Positions 37,193-47,016 are shown, numbered from the stretch's first letter. The stretch: DNA of 64,000 nt from Shewanella abyssi (GCF_023284025.1 NZ_JAKIKR010000016.1:1-64000); one strand, 5' to 3'. Notes: a model not told the origin generated them from the sequence alone. Numbers and translations: made by a program.

Positions 37193-40042
37193 ATGCGATT
37201 AACCCGCAAAACAGACCAAGCAGCCAGCGGTTCTAAGGCTGTCTTAGGTTTAAACCGCCGTCAATTCCTCAAGTCCGCGAGTCTCGCGACGGGTGGTATT
37301 GCCGCGGCATCAATGCTTGGCGCAGGAATGATGCGTAAAGCAGAAGCTAAAGATGTACCCCATAGCGCCCCAACTGAAATTAAACGTACTATTTGTTCTC
37401 ACTGTTCAGTGGGTTGTGGTGTGTACGCTGAAGTGCAAAATGGAGTTTGGACCGGGCAAGAGCCTGCATTCGACCATCCGTTTAATGCTGGTGGCCACTG
37501 TGCAAAAGGTGCTGCTCTGCGTGAACACGGTCACGGTGGAAAGCGTCTTAAATATCCAATGAAGCTTGAAGGCGGAAAGTGGAAGCGTCTTTCATGGGAT
37601 CAAGCCATCGAAGAAGTGGGTCAAAAAGCCCTTGATATCCGTAAGGAATCTGGTCCAGATTCAATATTCTTCATGGGTAGTGCAAAGTTCTCCAATGAAC
37701 AAGCTTATATGTATCGCAAATTTGCAGCAATGTGGGGCACTAACAATGTCGACCACTCAGCGCGTATTTGTCACTCTACCACTGTAGCCGGTGTTGCAAA
37801 CACTTGGGGCTATGGTGCGCAAACTAACTCTTTCAACGATATTCGCAACGCTAAGGCGATGATGTTTATCGGCTCTAACCCTTGTGAAGCTCACCCTGTT
37901 GCGATGCAGCATATTTTGGAAGGCAAAGAGCGCGGCGCGAAAATCATCGTTGTCGACCCTCGATTCACCCGAACGGCAGCTAAGTCTGATGAGTTCGTGC
38001 ATATTCGTCCTGGTACGGATATTCCTTTCATTTATGGTCTGCTGTGGCATATTTTTGAAAATGGCTGGCAAGATGAGAGCTTTATCTCTCAACGTGTTTA
38101 CGGAATGGAACGTATCCGTGAAGAGGTGAAAAAATATAACCCAGCTGAAGTCGAACACGTTGTTGGTGTGCCTAAAGAGCAGATGTACCGAGTGGCTAAG
38201 CTGTTAGCTGAAACTAAACCAGGTACTATTGTTTGGTGTATGGGGGGGACTCAGCATCACGTGGGTAACGCCAATACGCGTTCATACTGCATCCTACAGT
38301 TAGCCCTTGGTAATATGGGTGTTCCGGGTGGTGGTACTAACATTTTCCGTGGCCACGATAACGTACAGGGTGCAACTGACTTTGGTCTATTGTTCGATAC
38401 TCTGCCGGGTTATTACGGCTTAAAGACGGGTTCTTGGAAGCACTGGTGTAACGTTTGGGATCTGGATTATGAGTGGGTTAAGAACCGCTTCGATCAAGAG
38501 CAGCGTTTAGGCCAAGATCCAATGACCTCAACGGGTATCCCATGCTCACGCTGGCATGATGGTGTACTTGAAGATAAGTCAAAGATTGCCCAAAAAGATA
38601 ACATTCGCATGGCATTCTTCTGGGGCCAATCGGTCAACACTGAAACCCGTGGCCGTGAAGTGCGTGAAGCGCTGAACAAAATGGATACCGTGGTTGTTGT
38701 GGATCCATATCCTACAATGGCGGGTGTCATGCATGAGCGTACCGATGGCGTTTATTTGTTACCTGCAGCCACTCAGTTTGAGACTTACGGTTCTGTATCA
38801 GCGTCTAACCGCTCATTGCAGTGGCGCACACAAGTTATTGAACCACTGTTCGAGTCTAAGCCTGACCATGTGATCATGTACAAGCTAGCGAAGAAGTGGG
38901 GCATTGAAGGTGAGTTCTGTAAGCATATTAAAGTGAATGGTGATGAGCCGTTGATTGAAGATATGACCCGTGAATTCAACCGCGGCATGTGGACCATTGG
39001 TTACACAGGTCAAAGCCCAGAGCGCTTGAAGATGCACCAAGAAAACTGGGGCACATTCGATATTAAATCGCTTGAAGCACCAGGTGGCCCAGCAAAAGGC
39101 GAAACCTACGGGTTACCTTGGCCTTGTTGGGGCACACCAGAAATGAAACATCCTGGCTCGCAAATTTTGTACCGCACTGGCCGTGAAGTTAAGAACGGTG
39201 GTGGTAACTTCCGTGCCCGTTTTGGGGTAGAACATAATGGCGTAAATATCTTGGCTGAAGGTTCTTACTCGAAAGGTAGTGAGATCCAAGATGGTTATCC
39301 AGAGTTTACCGACAAGATGCTTAAGCAGCTTGGCTGGTGGGATGATCTAACGGCGGAAGAGAAAGCCGCTGCTGAAGGCAAAAACTGGAAAACCGATATT
39401 TCCGGCGGTATTCAGCGTGTCGCTATCAAGCACGGTTGTATGCCATACGGTAACGCTAAAGCGCGTTGCGTAGTGTGGAACTTCCCTGATGATATTCCAC
39501 TACACCGTGAGCCACTTTATACGCCACGTCGTGATTTGGTTGCTAAATACCCAACTTATGAAGATCGTATGGTTGCTCGTCTCCCTACCCTGTACAAATC
39601 AATTCAGGATAAGGATTTTGCCAAAGACTTCCCATTAGCCGTAACAACGGGTCGTTTGGTGGAGTACGAAGGTGGTGGTGAAGAGACACGTTCAAACCCA
39701 TGGCTTGCCGAACTTCAGCAAGAGATGTTTATCGAGATCAACCCTGCTGATGCAGCTGATCGCGGTTTACGAGATGGTGATGATGTGTTCGTTCACAGTC
39801 CTGAAGGGGCAAAAATCACAGTTAAGGCGATGGTAACTCCACGAGTTATCGCTGGCGAATGTTTCATGCCATACCACTTTGCGGGTGTATTCGAAGGTAA
39901 GAGCCTTGCGAAGAACTACCCCGAAGGAACAGTCCCTTACGTTGTTGGTGAATCTGCCAATACTGTAATGACCTATGGGTATGACGTGGTAACTCAGATG
40001 CAAGAGACTAAGTCTAGCTTGTGTCAGATCAGCAAAGCCTAA
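37193..40042 (+). CDS. fdhA: Formate dehydrogenase alpha subunit, operon 1 (periplasmic, Cys type)
   Basis: Molybdopterin enzyme of 949 aa oxidising formate to CO2. N-terminal Tat leader (NRRQFLKSASLATGG), a 4Fe-4S site (Cys68, 71, 75, 103: CSHCSVGCG...HCAKG), and bis-MGD domains (MGSAKFSNEQAYMYRKFAAM). The residue at the catalytic selenocysteine position is Cys193 in HSARICHSTT, so no UGA recoding is involved. It forms the operon order Tat protein-fdhA-fdhB-fdhC. ATG at 37193 was chosen after GGAGAG; an overlapping GTG is 3 bp upstream. Confidence 0.96.
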   Translation: MRLTRKTDQAASGSKAVLGLNRRQFLKSASLATGGIAAASMLGAGMMRKAEAKDVPHSAPTEIKRTICSHCSVGCGVYAEVQNGVWTGQEPAFDHPFNAGGHCAKGAALREHGHGGKRLKYPMKLEGGKWKRLSWDQAIEEVGQKALDIRKESGPDSIFFMGSAKFSNEQAYMYRKFAAMWGTNNVDHSARICHSTTVAGVANTWGYGAQTNSFNDIRNAKAMMFIGSNPCEAHPVAMQHILEGKERGAKIIVVDPRFTRTAAKSDEFVHIRPGTDIPFIYGLLWHIFENGWQDESFISQRVYGMERIREEVKKYNPAEVEHVVGVPKEQMYRVAKLLAETKPGTIVWCMGGTQHHVGNANTRSYCILQLALGNMGVPGGGTNIFRGHDNVQGATDFGLLFDTLPGYYGLKTGSWKHWCNVWDLDYEWVKNRFDQEQRLGQDPMTSTGIPCSRWHDGVLEDKSKIAQKDNIRMAFFWGQSVNTETRGREVREALNKMDTVVVVDPYPTMAGVMHERTDGVYLLPAATQFETYGSVSASNRSLQWRTQVIEPLFESKPDHVIMYKLAKKWGIEGEFCKHIKVNGDEPLIEDMTREFNRGMWTIGYTGQSPERLKMHQENWGTFDIKSLEAPGGPAKGETYGLPWPCWGTPEMKHPGSQILYRTGREVKNGGGNFRARFGVEHNGVNILAEGSYSKGSEIQDGYPEFTDKMLKQLGWWDDLTAEEKAAAEGKNWKTDISGGIQRVAIKHGCMPYGNAKARCVVWNFPDDIPLHREPLYTPRRDLVAKYPTYEDRMVARLPTLYKSIQDKDFAKDFPLAVTTGRLVEYEGGGEETRSNPWLAELQQEMFIEINPADAADRGLRDGDDVFVHSPEGAKITVKAMVTPRVIAGECFMPYHFAGVFEGKSLAKNYPEGTVPYVVGESANTVMTYGYDVVTQMQETKSSLCQISKA

Positions 40043-40068
40043 TTAACTTGATGAGGAGATAAGCCATT

Positions 40069-40656
40069 ATGGCAGTCATGAAATTCTTATGTGACACCAA
40101 ACGCTGCATCGAGTGTAACGGTTGCGTCACAGCATGTAAAAACGAAAACGATGCCGCGCTAGAGTGGGGCATTCAACGTCGTCGCGTAGTCACTATCAAT
40201 GATGGTGAGCCGGGTGAAGCGTCAATCTCAGTGGCCTGTATGCACTGTACTGACGCACCTTGTATGGCAGTCTGCCCAGCAGATTGTTTCTACCGCACTG
40301 AAGACGGCATTGTATTACACAATAAAGATACCTGTATCGGTTGTGGTTACTGCTTCTATGCTTGTCCTTTCGGAGCGCCTCAGTTCCCGCAAAAGACAGC
40401 ATTTGGTAGTCGCGGCAAAATGGATAAGTGTACTTTCTGTGCCGGTGGCCCAGAAGAGACTCATTCAGATGCTGAGCGCCAGAAGTATGGTGCTAACCGT
40501 ATCGCCGAAGGCAAGCTACCTATGTGTGCAGAGCTTTGTGCGACTAAGGCGCTGCTAGCAGGTGATGCTGGAGTGGTATCTAATATCTACCGTGATCGTA
40601 TTGCCGCTAGAGGAAATCCTGGCGCAATATGGGGCTATACCCCGACGACTGGCTAG
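40069..40656 (+). CDS. fdhB: Formate dehydrogenase beta subunit, operon 1 (4Fe-4S ferredoxin)
   Basis: Electron-transfer subunit of 195 aa with four 4Fe-4S cysteine groups: CDTKRCIECNGCVTACKNEND, CMHCTDAPCMAVCP, CIGCGYCFYACPFG and a final group around CTFCAGG and MCAELCATKAL. It conducts electrons from the FdhA molybdenum site to the cytochrome b subunit in the membrane. It starts 26 bp after fdhA with a GAGGAG Shine-Dalgarno. Confidence 0.95.
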   Translation: MAVMKFLCDTKRCIECNGCVTACKNENDAALEWGIQRRRVVTINDGEPGEASISVACMHCTDAPCMAVCPADCFYRTEDGIVLHNKDTCIGCGYCFYACPFGAPQFPQKTAFGSRGKMDKCTFCAGGPEETHSDAERQKYGANRIAEGKLPMCAELCATKALLAGDAGVVSNIYRDRIAARGNPGAIWGYTPTTG

Positions 40657-40706
40657 GGCTGAATAGGGTTATGCACCTTGGTGCATAACCCAATTAAGGA
40701 GTGAAT

Positions 40707-41717
40707 ATGTATATGAAATCACTGCGCAGCTTGTTCGCAATGCTGGTTATCCCTTTGGTTTTGTCCATGGGATTGGGATTTAGCACATCAGCAATAGCAG
40801 CGGATGATCAATCGAGTAAGCAGCAAGCGGGTAAAACCAGTGACGCTGATCTTTGGCGCGCGGTTAAAGCAGGCGACTCAGGTTTTACAACAGCTCAAGG
40901 TATTGAGCCTGGTGTATTGATTAACGTTGCCGGTAACCAAGGTAAAGATATAAGAAACCAGTATTTAACTCCTGTGATGGGGATTGCTGTTGTTGGTGTT
41001 TTTGCCGCTTTCCTATTTTTCTACCTAGTGAATGGTCCCTCTAAATTGAGTAAGGGCTTTTCTGGAAAAATGCTACTTCGCTGGACAAAGGCTGATTTAT
41101 GGATCCACTGGGTATTGGCATCATCTTGCATGGTACTGATATTTACTGGTTTGAATGTCATGCTCGGTAAACACGTATTGCAACCCTATGTTGGTGAGGG
41201 GATTTGGGCCGCATTGATCTACGGTAGTAAAACAATTCACGACTGGGCTGGACCGATATTTATTGTGTCTTGGGTTCTGTGTATTGTTAAGTGGATGCCG
41301 ATGCAAACCTTCAAGATGTATGACTTAAAATGGTTCCTTGTGGTCGGTGGTTACATCAACTTTGGCCCATTTAAAGGTAAGCATCCAGACAGTGGTTTCG
41401 CTAACGCTGGTGAAAAAATGTGGTTCTGGACCTTAACTATATTCGGTCTGTTTATTGCCGCTTCAGGTTTAATGCTGGTATTGCCAGGTTTGGACTTACC
41501 ACGGGAAGCTTCTATGGCTGCGCTGTTAATTCATGCTATTAGTGCCATTATCATCATCGCGTTTACTATCGTGCATATTTGGATGGCGACAGTATTAAGT
41601 GAAGGTGGTATGGAGTGCATGGTGTCTGGTTATTGTGATGAAAATTGGGCTTCTCAGCACCACAACGTTTGGTATGATGAAATAAAAGAAAACGATACTA
41701 TCGTCTATAAAGACTAG
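40707..41717 (+). CDS. fdhC: Formate dehydrogenase gamma subunit, operon 1 (cytochrome b556)
   Basis: Membrane cytochrome b of about 336 aa. A leader (MKSLRSLFAMLVIPLVLSMG) is followed by a periplasmic segment, then four membrane helices (GIAVVGVFAAFLFFYL, WIHWVLASSCMVLIFTG, WFWTLTIFGLFIAASG, LLIHAISAIIIIAFTIVHIWM) whose histidines are the expected heme b ligands. It passes electrons from FdhB to quinone. The start was set at the ATG at 40707; a GTG at 40701 overlaps the AAGGAG. Confidence 0.93.
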   Translation: MYMKSLRSLFAMLVIPLVLSMGLGFSTSAIAADDQSSKQQAGKTSDADLWRAVKAGDSGFTTAQGIEPGVLINVAGNQGKDIRNQYLTPVMGIAVVGVFAAFLFFYLVNGPSKLSKGFSGKMLLRWTKADLWIHWVLASSCMVLIFTGLNVMLGKHVLQPYVGEGIWAALIYGSKTIHDWAGPIFIVSWVLCIVKWMPMQTFKMYDLKWFLVVGGYINFGPFKGKHPDSGFANAGEKMWFWTLTIFGLFIAASGLMLVLPGLDLPREASMAALLIHAISAIIIIAFTIVHIWMATVLSEGGMECMVSGYCDENWASQHHNVWYDEIKENDTIVYKD

Positions 41718-41734
41718 TCGTTTTATTTTCTACA

Positions 41735-41764
41735 AACGCCTCGATATTTATCGGGGCGTTTTTG
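41735..41764 (+). terminator. Rho-independent terminator of fdh operon 1
   Basis: AACGCCTCGAT (41735-41745) pairs with ATCGGGGCGTT (41750-41760) over a 4-nt loop with one G-U pair and is followed by TTTTG. It ends the first formate dehydrogenase operon. Confidence 0.9.
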
Positions 41765-42252
41765 TATCTAGCAGCTTTTAGCGTCACTGACTTGTAAGTT
41801 ATTTTTGGAAAGTTTTTTAACATCCTTATTCCCGACATTTTAACGTGGTTATTTATCGGTCGAAACAATGATTTTAGCCACTCAAATTAAGAATCATTAT
41901 CATCTGCATTTTTGTAATAACATGCTGTAGTTGTTACATTTTATTTAACATTACCGAGCTGGTAATAGTGAGTTTTTTAACTGTAGATATCATCGCTATT
42001 TTGACAAACATGTTCTGCTTAACACTTCTAATAAAATCTGCACTTAGGCGCGGTTTTTACCCCGTTTAGATCAATCTTTATGAACACAATTTTCTTTATA
42101 TTGTTGAGGCAATTTGTTGGGTGTTTTCTATCGATGAATGTAGTCCACATTTTTCACACCGCTCTTTACATACCGTTAACACGGTTGGCGTGGCAAAGAT
42201 AAAAACCCCTTGTTTTATATAACCAGAGTATTCCGTTCTACCAGGAGTAAAC
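41765..42252 (+). promoter_or_regulatory. Promoter region of fdh operon 2, with a candidate Fur box
   Basis: A 488-bp A/T-rich spacer with no gene. At 41887-41905 the sequence TTAAGAATCATTATCATCT shares the 12-bp core AATCATTATCAT with the Fur-box consensus. A TTGACA occurs at 42001-42006, but the best -10 lies 20 bp on, so the promoter is not fixed. The length, far greater than the spacer of operon 1, suggests independent regulation of the second operon. Confidence 0.4.
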
Positions 42253-42450
42253 ATGAAGAAGCAACAGCCTGATCTGAACCGCAGATCTTTGCTGAAAGCG
42301 CTCACCATTGGTGGCACCGCAGGTGTCGCAATCGCCGCAACAGGCGTAAGTGTAGCTCAAGCAAGTGAAAATAATGTCAGCACTAAGAGTGCTAATGGCT
42401 ATCAAGAGACTGCGCACGTTCGTAGTTATTACAATAGCTTACGCGGCTAG
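42253..42450 (+). CDS. Small twin-arginine protein of formate dehydrogenase operon 2
   Basis: A 65-aa paralogue of the Tat protein of operon 1: MKKQQPDLNRRSLLKALTIGG leader, then a short mature part ending NGYQETAHVRSYYNSLRG. The shared ends (NRR/GRR-S/QLLKAL and GYQE..HVRSYY.SLR) are conserved while the middle is not, so both leader and tail are probably functional. It is 18 bp before fdhA and preceded by CAGGAG. Confidence 0.85.
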   Translation: MKKQQPDLNRRSLLKALTIGGTAGVAIAATGVSVAQASENNVSTKSANGYQETAHVRSYYNSLRG

Positions 42451-42468
42451 TTTAGGAGAATTTAAGCG

Positions 42469-45324
42469 ATGCAATTAACTCGCAAATCCAACACGGCAAC
42501 TACTGTAGAGAAAAAAACTCTAGGTATTAGCCGTCGTCAATTTATGAAGCAAGCAGGTATCACTTCTGGTGGTATTGCAGCAGTTTCTTTGTTGGGTACA
42601 GGCATGATGCGTAGAGCAGAAGCCAAAGATGTGCCACATAATGCACCCACTGAGATCAAGCGTACTGTATGTAGTGCTTGTGCTGTCGGTTGTGGTTTAT
42701 ACGCAGAAGTACAAAACGGCGTATGGACAGGTCAAGAGCCTGCTTTCGATCACCCATTCAATGCGGGTGGACATTGCGCTAAAGGTGCTGCACTACGTGA
42801 ACATGGTCACGGTGAGAAGCGTCTTAAGTACCCAATGAAATTGGTTGATGGCAAGTGGAAGAAACTATCTTGGGAGCAAGCTTTAAACGAAGTTGGCGAC
42901 CAGATGCTAGATATCCGTAAGGAATCTGGTCCTGATTCACTTTACTTTATGGGTAGTGCTAAGTTCTCGAACGAAGGCTGCTACATGTATCGTAAATTTG
43001 CGGCAATGTGGGGCACGAACAACGTCGACCACTCTGCACGTATTTGTCACTCTACCACAGTAGCCGGTGTTGCTAACACTTGGGGCTACGGTGCGCAAAC
43101 TAACTCTTTCAATGATATTCAGAATGCAAATGCAATCTTCTTCATAGGGGCTAACCCTGCTGAAGCGCATCCAGTTGCAATGCAACATATCATGATTGCA
43201 AAAGAGAGAAACAACGCTAAATTAATCGTTGTTGATCCTCGCTTCACTCGTACTGCAGCGCACGCTGACCTACATTGTGGTCTACGTCCTGGTACTGATA
43301 TTCCATTCATCTACGGTATGCTTTGGCATATTTTTGAAAATGGTTGGGAAGATAAGACGTTCATCCAAGAGCGTGTTTTCGAGATGGAATCAATTCGCGT
43401 AGAAGCGAAGAAGTTCCCACCAAAAGAAGTCGCACACATCACTGGATGTAGCGAAGAAGAAGTTTATCAAGCAGCTAAGTTAATGGCCGATAACCGTCCA
43501 GGTACTGTTGTTTGGTGTATGGGTGGTACTCAGCATCACGTCGGTAATGCTAACACTCGTGCTTACTGTATCCTTCAGCTTGCTCTAGGTAACATGGGCG
43601 TTAAAGGTGGCGGAACAAACATCTTCCGTGGCCACGATAACGTACAGGGCGCGACTGACTTAGGTCTACTGTTCGATACGCTACCTGGTTACTATGGTCT
43701 GAAGACGGGTTCTTGGAAACATTGGAGCCACGTTTGGGATCTTGATTTTGATTGGGTTAAGAATCGCTTTGATCAAACCTCATATCTTGGTCGCATCCCA
43801 ATGAATACCCCTGGTATTCCTTGTTCTCGCTGGCATGACGGTGTATTAGAAACACCTGAAAAATTAGCGCAGAAAGATCGCATTCGCATGGCATTCTTCT
43901 GGGGTCAATCAGTTAACACTGAAACACGTCAGCGTGATGTTCGTGATGCACTTGATAAGATGGACACCGTTGTTGTTGTGGATCCATTCCCAACGATGGC
44001 AGGTGTTATGCACCGTCGTCAGAATGGCGTTTACTTGCTACCAGCATGTACGCAGTTCGAAACTGAAGGTTCTGTGTCTAACTCTGGCCGTAGTCAGCAG
44101 TGGCGTGAGAAGGTTATAGAGCCGTTATTCGAATCTAAGACCGATCTTGAAATCATGTACCGTTTATCTCAAAAGCTTGGTTTTGCTGATGAGTTCACTA
44201 AGCGTATCGGTAAAGATGCAAATGATGTTCTTGTTATTGAAGACATTACTCGCGAAATTAACCGCGGTATGTGGACAATTGGTATGTCAGGTCAAAGCCC
44301 AGAGCGTTTGAAGCTACATACTCAAAACTGGGGCACGTTCAGTAACAAGACTCTTGAAGCTGTTGGCGGACCTGCTAAAGGCGATACTTACGGTCTACCT
44401 TGGCCATGTTGGGGTACTCCAGAGCAGAAGCATCCTGGTACACAAATTCTTTATAACACACACAAGCATGTGCTTGAGGGTGGCGGTAACTTCCGTGCTC
44501 GTTTTGGTGTTGAGTATAAAGGTGAAAACCTATTGGCTGAAGGCAGCTACTCAGTTGGCTCTGAAATCCAAGACGGTTACCCAGAATTCACTGCAGCCAT
44601 GCTTAAGCAATTAGGCTGGTGGGATGAACTAACAGCGACCGAGAAAGCAGAAGCTGAAGGTCGTAACTGGAAGACAGATTTATCTGGTGGTATCCAACGT
44701 GTGGCGATGAAGCACGGTTGTATCCCATACGGTAACGCTAAAGCCCGTTGTATTGTTTGGACTTTCCCTGATGCAGTCCCTGTTCACCGTGAGCCGCTTT
44801 ATACGCCACGTCGTGATCTTGTGTCTAAGTACCCTACATATGATGACATGCAAGTTCATCGTCTACCTACGCTGTACAAGTCAATTCAAGAGAAAGACAC
44901 TGCGGCTAAGTATCCGCTAGGTCTGACTTCTGGTCGTCTAGTAGAGTATGAAGGTGGTGGTGAAGAGTCTCGTTCTAACCCTTGGTTGGCTGAACTTCAA
45001 CAAGAGATGTTTGTTGAAATTAACCCTGCTGATGCGGCTGATCGCGCTATCCGCGACGGAGACACAGTATGGCTAGAAGGTGCTGAAGGTGGTCGTATTA
45101 AGATCAAGGCCATGGTCACTCCACGCGTTAAGCCTGGTGTCACTTGGATGCCTTACCACTTTGCGGGTGAGATGCATGGCGAAAGTCTTGCAGCTAACTA
45201 CCCTGAAGGCACTGTTCCTTACGTTATCGGTGAATCAGCTAACACTGCATTGACTTATGGCTATGACCCTGTGACTCAGATGCAAGAAACCAAGGCATCG
45301 CTTTGTCAGATTGTTAAAGCGTAA
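42469..45324 (+). CDS. fdhA: Formate dehydrogenase alpha subunit, operon 2 (periplasmic, Cys type)
   Basis: Paralogue of the operon 1 FdhA, 951 aa, with the same Tat leader (SRRQFMKQAGITSGG), 4Fe-4S cysteines (CSACAVGCG, GGHCAKG) and Cys193 at the active site (HSARICHSTT). Long stretches are identical to copy 1, showing a duplication, but many substitutions separate them. Codon use favours GGT, CGT and GCT endings, more so than in copy 1, which suggests high expression. First enzyme gene of the second operon, directly after the small Tat protein. Confidence 0.96.
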   Translation: MQLTRKSNTATTVEKKTLGISRRQFMKQAGITSGGIAAVSLLGTGMMRRAEAKDVPHNAPTEIKRTVCSACAVGCGLYAEVQNGVWTGQEPAFDHPFNAGGHCAKGAALREHGHGEKRLKYPMKLVDGKWKKLSWEQALNEVGDQMLDIRKESGPDSLYFMGSAKFSNEGCYMYRKFAAMWGTNNVDHSARICHSTTVAGVANTWGYGAQTNSFNDIQNANAIFFIGANPAEAHPVAMQHIMIAKERNNAKLIVVDPRFTRTAAHADLHCGLRPGTDIPFIYGMLWHIFENGWEDKTFIQERVFEMESIRVEAKKFPPKEVAHITGCSEEEVYQAAKLMADNRPGTVVWCMGGTQHHVGNANTRAYCILQLALGNMGVKGGGTNIFRGHDNVQGATDLGLLFDTLPGYYGLKTGSWKHWSHVWDLDFDWVKNRFDQTSYLGRIPMNTPGIPCSRWHDGVLETPEKLAQKDRIRMAFFWGQSVNTETRQRDVRDALDKMDTVVVVDPFPTMAGVMHRRQNGVYLLPACTQFETEGSVSNSGRSQQWREKVIEPLFESKTDLEIMYRLSQKLGFADEFTKRIGKDANDVLVIEDITREINRGMWTIGMSGQSPERLKLHTQNWGTFSNKTLEAVGGPAKGDTYGLPWPCWGTPEQKHPGTQILYNTHKHVLEGGGNFRARFGVEYKGENLLAEGSYSVGSEIQDGYPEFTAAMLKQLGWWDELTATEKAEAEGRNWKTDLSGGIQRVAMKHGCIPYGNAKARCIVWTFPDAVPVHREPLYTPRRDLVSKYPTYDDMQVHRLPTLYKSIQEKDTAAKYPLGLTSGRLVEYEGGGEESRSNPWLAELQQEMFVEINPADAADRAIRDGDTVWLEGAEGGRIKIKAMVTPRVKPGVTWMPYHFAGEMHGESLAANYPEGTVPYVIGESANTALTYGYDPVTQMQETKASLCQIVKA

Positions 45325-45353
45325 TAGCAGAATTAGCTAGGAGAATTGCCAAA

Positions 45354-45923
45354 ATGGCTACAATGAAATTTTTATGTGATACCAAGCGCTGCATCGAGTG
45401 TAACGGTTGTGTCACAGCATGTAAGAACGAAAACGACTCTGCTCTTGAGTGGGGAATCCAACGTCGTCGCGTAGTGACTATCAATGATGGTGAGAAGGGC
45501 GAAGCCTCAATCTCTATCGCTTGTATGCACTGTAGTGATGCTCCTTGTATGGCGGTTTGCCCAGCAAACTGTTTCTACAAGACTGAAGATGGCATCGTAC
45601 TGCACGACAAAGATACTTGTATCGGTTGTGGTTACTGCTTATACGCTTGCCCATTTGGTGCACCTCAGTTCCCTCAAGGCGGCGCTTTTGGTGCTCGCGG
45701 TAAGATGGACAAGTGTACTTTCTGTGCTGGCGGTCCTGAAGAGAACCATTCAGATGCAGAGCGTCAGAAGTACGGTGCAAACCGTGTTGCTGAAGGCAAG
45801 CTACCTATGTGTGCTGAGCTGTGTGCAACTAAATCGCTACTAGCGGGTGATGCTGAGATTGTTTCTGCCATCTTCCGTGAGCGTGTTGCATACCGTGGTT
45901 CTAAAAACGCAATTTGGGGCTAG
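45354..45923 (+). CDS. fdhB: Formate dehydrogenase beta subunit, operon 2 (4Fe-4S ferredoxin)
   Basis: 189 aa, nearly the same as FdhB of operon 1 apart from the last residues. The cysteine groups CIECNGCVTACKNEND, CMHCSDAPCMAVCP and CIGCGYCLYACPFG hold 4Fe-4S clusters that take electrons from FdhA to the membrane subunit. It begins 29 bp after fdhA with TAGGAG upstream. The C-terminal end is six residues shorter than copy 1. Confidence 0.95.
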   Translation: MATMKFLCDTKRCIECNGCVTACKNENDSALEWGIQRRRVVTINDGEKGEASISIACMHCSDAPCMAVCPANCFYKTEDGIVLHDKDTCIGCGYCLYACPFGAPQFPQGGAFGARGKMDKCTFCAGGPEENHSDAERQKYGANRVAEGKLPMCAELCATKSLLAGDAEIVSAIFRERVAYRGSKNAIWG

Positions 45924-46004
45924 TCAACTTAGGTTGATTACTGCCAAACCTACTGCTTGTCGGCTCATTTAGTTGGGCCGACAGGGAGTAACAGAGGACG
46001 TATT

Positions 46005-46988
46005 ATGAACAAATGGTTTAAACACATAGGTATTGCTATTGCGCTGTTATTCAGTGTGACCGCTTTTGCTCATGACGGTGCAGAACACGAGCACGACGCG
46101 CAAGCTAACAATGGCCAAATTTGGTCACAGCTTAAAGCGGGTGCAGAGGGTTATACAACGTCAACAAGTGAGTTCCATGCTCAGCCAATCAATACGTATG
46201 ACCTACGTGTACTTGAGCTGCGTAGTGACCTATTAGCACCTGCGTTAATGGCTGCTCTATTCGGCATGATCATTATCTTTATAGTGTTTATTAAAGTGAA
46301 TGGTATCTCGAAGCTGCATGGTGGTTTCTCAGGTAAGTTAGTCTATCGCTGGTCTAAGTTTGACGTGTCTATTCATTGGTTAGGTGCTATTCCATGCCTA
46401 CTACTGATTTTGACGGGTCTTACACTATTAGCAGGACGATTCTTCTTCCAGCCATATATCGGTGAAGGCTTATGGTCAAACCTTGTCTATGCTGCAAAGC
46501 AAGTGCACGACTTCATGGCGATCCCGTTCATGCTTGGTTGGGCATTAATGACAGCGCTTTGGGCTAAAAATCAGCTACCAAAGATGTATGATGTAAAATG
46601 GATGATGGTCGTTGGTGGTTACATCAACTTCGGTCCATTTAAAGGCAAGCATCCAGATGCTGGCTTTGCTAACGCCGGTGAGAAGTTGTGGTTCTGGGCC
46701 TTTGCTGTATTTGGTCTAGTGATCTCAGCATCAGGCATGTTGCTACTATTCCCGAACTTGTTCGAGCCTAGCCGCACATTGAGCTTGATTGCACTAGTAC
46801 TTCACTCGGTCAGCGCTATCATTATTACTGCTTTCTCAATCGTACATATTTTTATGGCTACGGTTATGTCTGAAGGTGGTATGGAATGTATGGTGTCTGG
46901 TTACTGTGATGAGACTTGGGCAACCCAACACCACAACCTTTGGTTCGATGAAATCAAAGAAAATGGTACTCTTAAATACAAAGAGTAA
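46005..46988 (+). CDS. fdhC: Formate dehydrogenase gamma subunit, operon 2 (cytochrome b556)
   Basis: Membrane cytochrome b of 327 aa. A signal-like leader (MNKWFKHIGIAIALLFSVTA) is followed by a His/Asp/Glu-rich segment (HDGAEHEHDAQ) absent from copy 1, then the four family helices with conserved histidines (FDVSIHWLGAIPC, AKQVHDFM, LHSVSAIIITAF, IVHIFMATVM). It passes electrons to quinone. The frame opens at 45957 but ATG 46005 has a leader peptide and GAGGACG upstream. Last gene before a strong terminator. Confidence 0.93.
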   Translation: MNKWFKHIGIAIALLFSVTAFAHDGAEHEHDAQANNGQIWSQLKAGAEGYTTSTSEFHAQPINTYDLRVLELRSDLLAPALMAALFGMIIIFIVFIKVNGISKLHGGFSGKLVYRWSKFDVSIHWLGAIPCLLLILTGLTLLAGRFFFQPYIGEGLWSNLVYAAKQVHDFMAIPFMLGWALMTALWAKNQLPKMYDVKWMMVVGGYINFGPFKGKHPDAGFANAGEKLWFWAFAVFGLVISASGMLLLFPNLFEPSRTLSLIALVLHSVSAIIITAFSIVHIFMATVMSEGGMECMVSGYCDETWATQHHNLWFDEIKENGTLKYKE

Positions 46989-47016
46989 ACTCTTTAGTAT
47001 CTAAGGCTTGAACTGC

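Noticed and set aside
42001..42032. sigma70 promoter before fdh operon 2
   Set aside because: TTGACA is present, but the nearest -10-like hexamer is about 20 bp away, too far for a confident call.
37193..45324. Selenocysteine-containing formate dehydrogenase
   Set aside because: Both FdhA active sites are encoded by TGT (Cys193); no UGA or SECIS element is needed.
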